Notes under the pieces: generated by a model
The model's input: the letters and a program-made list of their open reading frames with translations, nothing else
Databases searched by the model: none
What the model was told of the DNA's origin: nothing
IMG/VR virus record: IMGVR_UViG_3300043409_001031
Location: 1 to 43,773 of that record
Strand: one strand, 5' to 3'
Source: a virus
Length of the DNA: 43,773 nucleotides
Shown here: positions 38,316-43,773 of the stretch, piece by piece
Numbering within the stretch: position 1 is the stretch's first letter
Layout: every line of letters begins with the position of its first letter
Made by a program: the position numbers and the translations under genes

Positions 38316-39425
38316 ATGGCAGCACCCGCAATCAAGGACACGACGCTGACTCAGTTCGTGTCCAACGTCCAACGGGCGTACTGGAAGAAGAAGCCGGAAG
38401 ACTTCGTTACTCCCAAGCGCCCGCTCTGGAAGATGTTCAAAGACAAAGGCCGCATCATCACGGAGCCTACCGGCTTCGGTCCTGAGCGTACCTTCATCAC
38501 CGAGACGCCGACCAACATGATCTTCATGTCGCAGTCGGACCGCATCGGCACCTACGCGGAGACGCCGTTCGACGCCAAGACCACTTCCCAGTGGGACTGG
38601 ATCTACGGCATCAACTCGTACACCATCGACAACTACACGAAGAACAACAGCCGTGGCGAGTATGCCCTTGTGAACTACATCAAGGAGCAGATGGACCAGA
38701 CGGCTGAGGGCGTTCGTGGCGTTCTCGAAAACGACCTGTGGTACGGTCGCACCAAGGGTTCCCACACCATGTGGGGCTTGCGCCAGCAGCTTGCGTTCGA
38801 CCCGACCCTGAACCCGACCACTGTTGGAAACCCCAGCGTGGCGACGACCGGGCAGGTCGGTCGTGTGGACCGCAGCAATGCGACCTACGCGATTGCGCGC
38901 AACCAGGCCACCAACTTCAATGCGGCCTACCGCACTGTGGAGTATGGCGGACAGTACACCACCATGTTCGATGAGGGCGAAAACTCCCTACTTGAGCAAT
39001 GGTGGGACTGCACCAACACCGGCGACGGTGAAGCGCCTGATGTCATTGTGGGCAACCGCTTCTTCTTCCGCTACTGCCACCGCCTGGCGAGCGAGAACAA
39101 GGGCACCGTCTACTACGATACCGCCAAGACGCATGAGCTTGGCGTTGAAACCTTCACGTTCATGGGTGCGCCGATCATCCGCGACGACAAGGTTCCTGAC
39201 GACCCGAACAACAGCGGCTATGGCGTTGCCATGCTTCTGAATACGGGCACTTGGGAATGGGTCTACGCGAATGGCCTTCAGGGTAAGTGGAGCGAGCCTG
39301 TTCCTGTGTCGAGTGGTCAGACGGCGGTGCGCTCGGACTATGAAGTCCAGTACACGCTTATCTGTAAGCACCCGCGCAAGAACGGCATCTTCTACGGCGT
39401 CCAGAACCAGTCCAAGAACCCGTAA
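38316..39425 (+). CDS. Major capsid protein
   Basis: The 369-residue protein follows the scaffold gene. It has a helical N-terminus, a TFITETPTNMIFMSQSDRIG strand region, a long central helix with AEGVRGVLENDLWYGRTKG and beta-rich C-terminal strands, the order of an HK97-fold coat protein. By eye it also shows the codon-biased, GC-rich coding expected of a highly expressed gene (CGC, AAG, CTG). No N-terminal delta domain is obvious, which fits a separate scaffold. Confidence 0.85.
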   Translation: MAAPAIKDTTLTQFVSNVQRAYWKKKPEDFVTPKRPLWKMFKDKGRIITEPTGFGPERTFITETPTNMIFMSQSDRIGTYAETPFDAKTTSQWDWIYGINSYTIDNYTKNNSRGEYALVNYIKEQMDQTAEGVRGVLENDLWYGRTKGSHTMWGLRQQLAFDPTLNPTTVGNPSVATTGQVGRVDRSNATYAIARNQATNFNAAYRTVEYGGQYTTMFDEGENSLLEQWWDCTNTGDGEAPDVIVGNRFFFRYCHRLASENKGTVYYDTAKTHELGVETFTFMGAPIIRDDKVPDDPNNSGYGVAMLLNTGTWEWVYANGLQGKWSEPVPVSSGQTAVRSDYEVQYTLICKHPRKNGIFYGVQNQSKNP

Positions 39426-39439
39426 GGAGAACCTGACCA

Positions 39440-40414
39440 ATGAAGAAGATCATCTCTGGCGATGTAGCTGGCAACCAGCTTACCACCGTCTACAACTCCA
39501 CCGCTGCGGAAATCGGTCAGGGCATCCCTGTCCAGGTCGACTTCTCCAGCACGAACGTACTGGGGGTCAAGCCGTGTGCGGCCCCTGGCGCGCTTGCCGA
39601 TTTCATCGGCGTGACGCAGAACTCCATCGCCGTTGGCAAGGTGAGCGATCAGGTCGTGTGTGCCGGGTATACCAGTGCGGTTGTGCTGGCTACGGCGACC
39701 ACCACGGTTGGTTCGTTCCTCTACCCGGTAACGGTTTCTGGCAACACCTACCTCAAGGAATCCAAAACCCGCACGAACATCACTCTGCGCGAGAACATCA
39801 CCGCGTCGAGTGGTAGTCGCTTGCTGGCGAATGTGTTCATTGCTGGTGGTGAAACCGACCGTCAGACGGAGCGCCTTCGCCACGATGTGTGGCCGAATCC
39901 TGCGGTTGCCACCGTGGCGGCGGTCCATGCTGCCAATGCGAGCAGCGGATCTGTTGTGACTACGGTAACGACTGGGTTCACGAACCCTGACTTCCCGCGC
40001 AACCTTTCCGTTACGCCTGCGGGCACCACGGCAGACGTTGCGGCCATGAGCGTGACTGTCACTGGAACCGATGTCTACGGCGCTGCGCTTAGCGAGGACT
40101 TCGCGTTCTCCGCCAACGCCGCCACGGCGACGGTCGGCAGCAAGGCGTTCAAGACCGTGACCGGCATGTCGATTCCCGTACAGGACGGCAACGGCGCTAC
40201 GTTCTCTGTGGACACCGGCAGCAAGCTGGGCCTCTATGACCCCATCCAGCACACCACTCTCTGCAAGGCAGCTTTCAGGGACGGCACGCTGGAGGGCACG
40301 CTTCCGACCCTCACGGGTTCGACTGCGGGCGCGGCATCGCTGGTTGCGACCAGCACGGCCTTGCTCAATTCGGCCCTCAACAGCACGCAGGTGGACGTTT
40401 ACTACGTCGCCTAG
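39440..40414 (+). CDS. Head decoration-like protein fused to a beta domain
   Basis: The 324-residue protein directly follows the capsid gene (AAGGAGAACCTGACCA before ATG). Residues 1-130 are beta-rich with PVQVDFSSTNVLGVKPCAAP and DFIGVTQNSIAVGKVSDQVV, as in small trimeric decoration proteins of the DUF2190-like type. The second half has DFPRNLSVTPAGTTADVAAM and AFKTVTGMSIPVQDGNGATF, a second beta module seen in separate phage proteins. It may be a fused decoration/stabilising protein on the capsid. Confidence 0.65.
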   Translation: MKKIISGDVAGNQLTTVYNSTAAEIGQGIPVQVDFSSTNVLGVKPCAAPGALADFIGVTQNSIAVGKVSDQVVCAGYTSAVVLATATTTVGSFLYPVTVSGNTYLKESKTRTNITLRENITASSGSRLLANVFIAGGETDRQTERLRHDVWPNPAVATVAAVHAANASSGSVVTTVTTGFTNPDFPRNLSVTPAGTTADVAAMSVTVTGTDVYGAALSEDFAFSANAATATVGSKAFKTVTGMSIPVQDGNGATFSVDTGSKLGLYDPIQHTTLCKAAFRDGTLEGTLPTLTGSTAGAASLVATSTALLNSALNSTQVDVYYVA

Positions 40415-40423
40415 TTGAAACGC

Positions 40424-40451
40424 GGGCGGGGTGCCTTCGGGTGCCCCGCCC
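40424..40451 (+). terminator. 12-bp hairpin with UUCG loop between late genes
   Basis: Bases 40424-40435 pair with 40440-40451 (including two G-U pairs) around a TTCG tetraloop, an extremely stable RNA hairpin. No T-run follows, so it may slow polymerase or protect the capsid/decoration message end rather than terminate fully. Confidence 0.6.
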
Positions 40452-40476
40452 AACCTAAACTCTGTGGGGAAGCCCT

Positions 40477-41109
40477 ATGGCAGCCGTAGACGACACAGCC
40501 GCAATGATCGACTATCTGGTCGTTCGATGGAAGAAAAGCGACGCCACGGCCCGTGCAACCCTGTTGAAATGGCTTCAGGACGCAGAGGACAACACATGGA
40601 ACGCCGATGACTGGTGGTTCTCTCGCGATGAGGCTGCCCTTACATGGGTCAGCGGCACCGCAACACTAGTCTCTCCGTCTGGCACCGCCGCCATTATCCA
40701 CATTGTAGACCATAACGGCGCGGCCCTCGACCACGTTCCGTTTCCGACTTTTACTTCCTTGTACCGAAGCGATACCACTACCACCGGCATCCCGCAGGTC
40801 TGGACGGTGGACTTTCGCACAGCGGCTACGGGCGTGTTCACCATGCGGTTCTGGCCCAAGCCCGACAGTAACTATGCGGGCAAGGTGACGCGCAAGATCG
40901 CACAGCAGACGCTTGTGGATTCTAGCGGCAATACCAGTTACGTCCCGCGTGAGTACCGCAATGCCCACATGTACTACGCCCAATGGCTTATGGCTGAGGA
41001 TGAGGGCCAAGCCAACGAGGCGCAGCTATGGAAGGGTCGGTACGATGAAGTGCTTAATGCAATGCGCATGGAGAACATGCGGCAACGTGGCGAGGTAGCG
41101 ATCCGATGA
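40477..41109 (+). CDS. Head-tail adaptor protein
   Basis: The 210-residue protein has a helical start (ATARATLLKWLQDAEDNTWN), a central beta sandwich and a helical end (EYRNAHMYYAQWLMAEDEGQ, then WKGRYDEVLNAMR), the plan of adaptor rings below the portal (T7 gp11 or P22 gp4 role). It precedes a second protein of similar plan. Ring-forming adaptor by position and architecture; which of the two binds the portal is unknown. Confidence 0.7.
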   Translation: MAAVDDTAAMIDYLVVRWKKSDATARATLLKWLQDAEDNTWNADDWWFSRDEAALTWVSGTATLVSPSGTAAIIHIVDHNGAALDHVPFPTFTSLYRSDTTTTGIPQVWTVDFRTAATGVFTMRFWPKPDSNYAGKVTRKIAQQTLVDSSGNTSYVPREYRNAHMYYAQWLMAEDEGQANEAQLWKGRYDEVLNAMRMENMRQRGEVAIR

Positions 41110-41978
41110 GTACATTGAATGACCATCTGAGAAATCTGCTCGACGAAGTGCCGGGGGTCTCTGCGCGTGACTTCCTGAAGTCATGGAATCGCGAGGTCAG
41201 ATCCGTATGCCAAGAGCGCAGGTGGCGCGACCTTCGTACGCAGCGACAGTTCCAGATCGGCGCAAACACCTTTCAGGGGACCGGCATAACCGGCTTGCCC
41301 TACAGTACGGGGACTGTTGCTGGCACATACGCAACTACATCCTTGACGGGCGCAGGCGGGGCCAACTTCCTTGGTGAGTGGAACGGCCTTAACTCCCTTC
41401 AGATTCTTATTAACGGCAAAGACATCTACGATGTAGTTTCAGTCAATAGCGCAACAGAGACACTTACCGTCTGGCCCGCACTCAGAACGACCTACACCGG
41501 AAATCAGTACCAGATATACTGGGTTTCGTCTGCTCCGCTACCCACAGACATGATGGGTATTCGATGGATTGGCAAGCTGTCTGACTCTGGCCGTAGCGAA
41601 TTGCGACTGGAGCAGCCACGCGACTATATCATGGACCGTGTTGTTTCAGGTCAGCCATTCATCCAGATGACAGATTCAACCGCGTCGGGTGAGTATGTTG
41701 TCCATTACTACCGAGATCCAATAGCGGCGACAGGGATGGGCGACACGCTCGACCTCCCAGAATATGTACAAGACCTTGTTTACTGTAGACTACTGCTTCG
41801 CTATATCGACCGAGCCAGCATGGATCAGGGCATTAAATCCTACATGCACGCCGAGGCCAAAGATCGTATTGCCCGTGCCAAAAAAGCCGCTATCTCCTAC
41901 GACGAAACGCAGGAGCGGGATGAAGGGATTAACGAGAGTACGCTATGGACCCGAAGCCAATTTCGCACGCTGAGGTAA
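41106..41978 (+). CDS. Second head-tail adaptor-like protein with inserted beta domain
   Basis: The 290-residue protein has the same plan as its upstream neighbour: helical start with SWNREVRSVCQERRWRDLRT, beta sandwich, then LPEYVQDLVYCRLLLRYIDR and a basic helical end. Residues about 74-140 form an extra beta unit (IYDVVSVNSATETLTVWPAL) like those in TerL and the nozzle. It overlaps the neighbour by ATGA. It is probably a paralogue or a stacked tail-tube ring. Confidence 0.65.
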   Translation: MSTLNDHLRNLLDEVPGVSARDFLKSWNREVRSVCQERRWRDLRTQRQFQIGANTFQGTGITGLPYSTGTVAGTYATTSLTGAGGANFLGEWNGLNSLQILINGKDIYDVVSVNSATETLTVWPALRTTYTGNQYQIYWVSSAPLPTDMMGIRWIGKLSDSGRSELRLEQPRDYIMDRVVSGQPFIQMTDSTASGEYVVHYYRDPIAATGMGDTLDLPEYVQDLVYCRLLLRYIDRASMDQGIKSYMHAEAKDRIARAKKAAISYDETQERDEGINESTLWTRSQFRTLR

Positions 41979-43773
41979 TCGCTGGGTTCAAGGGCGAGAA
42001 CACGGTACTATCCGATCTTGTCCTTGCACCCACTGTATCGCCTGATGCACGTAACATTGACTACCGCGACGGAACCATCCGTAAGCGGAAGGGTTTTGCA
42101 CGGGTGAATGAGAACGCATTCCTTCCCGGTTCCCTTCTGTGCGACGATGCTACCGGAATGAGTCATACGAAGATTGCGGCATACAACTTTGCAGGCGCGT
42201 GGCGTATCGATTTCCTTCTAAAAATCCTTGAATTGCCACCTGCGGAATCAGTGATACTCGACGCTACCAACGGAACAACTGGGTTCAAGATAGCCATTAA
42301 CTCTGGCGGCAGCTTCAAGTTCTACATTCGCGACGGCGTAGGGACCAACGTCACGCAGACTGGTGTGGTCGGCATTGCACAGCTAAACGGGTTCCACTGG
42401 TGCAGCTTTTATTACGACCCTGCACAGGTAGGGTTTGAAGCAGGATTCTCTGTCATTCGTTCTGGCGCTTCAGACCAGAGCACATCCAACTGCACCGGGC
42501 ACACCATCAGTACCCGCGCTACTTGGAACTGGTACGCCAGTCCTGACGGCAAGTGGCTTGTGGACGAGATTCGTATATGGGCTGGGTATGGCGTCTCTGC
42601 GCCAGAGAATATCCAAACCACAACCTCTGGCATAGACCCCACCACTGCCGGACTTGTTGGCTACTACAAGTTCGACACGGTAGCGAGCGCGGGTGCTGAT
42701 AGCGATAGCAACGCCAATACCGGCACCGTGGCGGCACGCTCGTATGACCTCTCCGGCGCATATAGCTACGCCTCATACAACCCGCTTGTCACCGGCCTAC
42801 ACCCCGTGGATGTGAGCGGCACCTATAGCAAGGTGCTCGTTACGTCGCCCCAGTTTATATCGCTGTACGATGCCGCATCCGACACCATAAGCTACCTGCG
42901 TAGCCTCAACTCGTCCACCAATAACCGATGGACCCACGACGCACTCAACGGCATTACCGTGCTGGTTAACGACGGGCAGGACAACTACCGTTATGACCCA
43001 ACCAATGGGCTTGCGGTGCTATCTCCGTCTACCTTCTCTGGTGGCACTATAGGAACAACCGCTGGTGCCACACCTGATGGTGGTGCCGGTACCTATTCCT
43101 ATGTGCTTCGGTGGCGCAACTCGCTCACAGGCGACGAGGGCGCAATAGGGAGCGTGTTGACACAAGCGTCGGGCGCTGCATCCATCCTTATCTCTGCCAT
43201 ACCAACCTCCACAGAGCTTGGCGTGGATAAGGTTCGCATCTATCGCACAACCGTGGGTGGCAGCGCATTCTACTTCCTTGCTGATATAAACAACGGCACC
43301 ACGTCCTACACAGACAACGGCACCGCGCTGTCCAGTACTTTGTACGACGAGCGGTACGGCAAAGCCCCTGCCGCCTCGTGTGTTGCCAACTTCAACAACA
43401 TGATACTCTTGGGAGACGAAAGCACGGTCTACGCATCAGAAATTGGAAGCACAGGGAGGCACTATGCGTTCAATACGATCACACTCGGCAATGGCGACGG
43501 CGGTAAGATTTCTGCTTGCATCGCGGTATCTGGTGTGTGCGTATTCTTCAAGACCAACGGTATCTACGCAGTCAATGGCTACTCCCCCACCGGACTGTCG
43601 GCACAGAAACTCTTTGCTGGACAGGGCGCGGTCCATGCGTCTGCGGTATGCGCCTCAGATGAAGCGGTCTACTACCTCACGCAAACGGGTATTTGTAGAC
43701 TTCCTCTCCCTGTTGGCCAGGGCGCGCCTGAAGAAATAACCGTACAGTCCCATCGCTCCCTGTTTGAATCCTT
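41945..43773 (+). CDS. Tail nozzle protein, 5' part with LamG-like domain
   Basis: The ATG at 41945 lies inside the end of the previous gene. The first 60 residues contain SPDARNIDYRDGTIRKRKGF, typical of nozzle/DNA-stabilisation proteins. Residues about 80-260 look like a LamG/concanavalin-type beta domain (DGKWLVDEIRIWAGYGV with GLVGYYKFDTV), which may bind sugar or another virion part. From about residue 280 the sequence matches the start of the window and continues in the same frame to the stop at 1784; combined length is about 870 residues. The window ends in mid-gene. Confidence 0.75.
   Translation, partial: MDPKPISHAEVIAGFKGENTVLSDLVLAPTVSPDARNIDYRDGTIRKRKGFARVNENAFLPGSLLCDDATGMSHTKIAAYNFAGAWRIDFLLKILELPPAESVILDATNGTTGFKIAINSGGSFKFYIRDGVGTNVTQTGVVGIAQLNGFHWCSFYYDPAQVGFEAGFSVIRSGASDQSTSNCTGHTISTRATWNWYASPDGKWLVDEIRIWAGYGVSAPENIQTTTSGIDPTTAGLVGYYKFDTVASAGADSDSNANTGTVAARSYDLSGAYSYASYNPLVTGLHPVDVSGTYSKVLVTSPQFISLYDAASDTISYLRSLNSSTNNRWTHDALNGITVLVNDGQDNYRYDPTNGLAVLSPSTFSGGTIGTTAGATPDGGAGTYSYVLRWRNSLTGDEGAIGSVLTQASGAASILISAIPTSTELGVDKVRIYRTTVGGSAFYFLADINNGTTSYTDNGTALSSTLYDERYGKAPAASCVANFNNMILLGDESTVYASEIGSTGRHYAFNTITLGNGDGGKISACIAVSGVCVFFKTNGIYAVNGYSPTGLSAQKLFAGQGAVHASAVCASDEAVYYLTQTGICRLPLPVGQGAPEEITVQSHRSLFES
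42783..43773. repeat. Diverged terminal overlap, right copy
   Basis: These 991 bases align without gaps to the first 991 of the window, at about 91 percent identity by my count. About nine amino acid changes were noted among roughly 330 residues. Confidence 0.95.

Noticed and set aside
39392-40453. 353-residue leftward frame over the decoration gene
   Set aside because: It is antisense to a gene in the conserved head block; Arg/Gly/His-rich composition and no start signal.
1-43773. Search for integrase, CI-type repressor with protease domain, tRNA genes, CRISPR arrays and phage RNA polymerase
   Set aside because: None was seen by reading either strand; lysogeny cannot be claimed.

Overview
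The window reads as an essentially complete, circularly permuted podovirus genome. It carries a short-tailed phage morphogenesis set: small and large terminase, portal, scaffold, major capsid protein, head-tail adaptors, a nozzle-type tail protein and ejection proteins. No tape-measure, sheath, integrase, DNA polymerase, RNA polymerase, tRNA or CRISPR array was seen. The sequence is GC-rich by eye, with strong AGGAG-type ribosome binding sites and sigma70-like promoters (TTGACA with 17-18 bp spacers). This points to a bacterial, probably proteobacterial, host that supplies RNA polymerase and replicative polymerase. I cannot name the host.

The first 991 bases match the last 991 (position p matches p+42782) without indels but with about 90 mismatches, mostly synonymous. 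The unit length is therefore about 42.78 kb. The nozzle gene starting at 41945 continues through the window end into the open frame at the window start and stops at 1784. The two ends are not identical, so they do not come from one clonal molecule.

Layout. (a) 1-10499, rightward late genes: end of the nozzle protein, a small beta-rich protein, a 747-residue Gln/Asn/Gly-rich protein with 18-residue repeats, then three proteins whose order and size progression recall T7 gp14-gp15-gp16 ejection proteins. (b) 10496-24230, a leftward run of about 41 mostly tiny genes, very often overlapping as ATGA. It holds a ruvC-like resolvase, an XRE repressor-like protein, a ribbon-helix-helix protein, a GH24 endolysin, an SSB-like protein, a Sak4/RecA-like ATPase, an HNH endonuclease, an Ea22-like protein and many zinc-ribbon or single-helix membrane proteins. 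At least three consensus-like leftward promoters feed it. (c) 24231-26265, the control region: a G-rich spacer, two leftward DNA-binding regulators (one with three HTH repeats, apparently leaderless from a perfect-consensus promoter), a divergent small membrane protein, and a rightward promoter followed by a structured leader and a strong attenuator-like hairpin. (d) 26266-29245, replication: an initiator/helicase-loader-like protein, DnaB helicase and a MazZ/MazG-type nucleotide diphosphohydrolase-like protein. (e) 29299-43773, a late promoter, a holin candidate, several beta-rich virion proteins, then terminase to nozzle.

How it fits together: the rightward operon unwinds DNA with its own helicase and host polymerase. 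The leftward operon supplies recombination (ATPase, SSB, resolvase), lysis and probable host-takeover functions. The rightward late block builds and packs the particle. The most unusual observations are the attenuator leader before the replication genes, a structured pseudoknot-capable leader on the HNH gene, a small beta domain that seems to recur inside the terminase, an adaptor and the nozzle protein, and the diverged ends.
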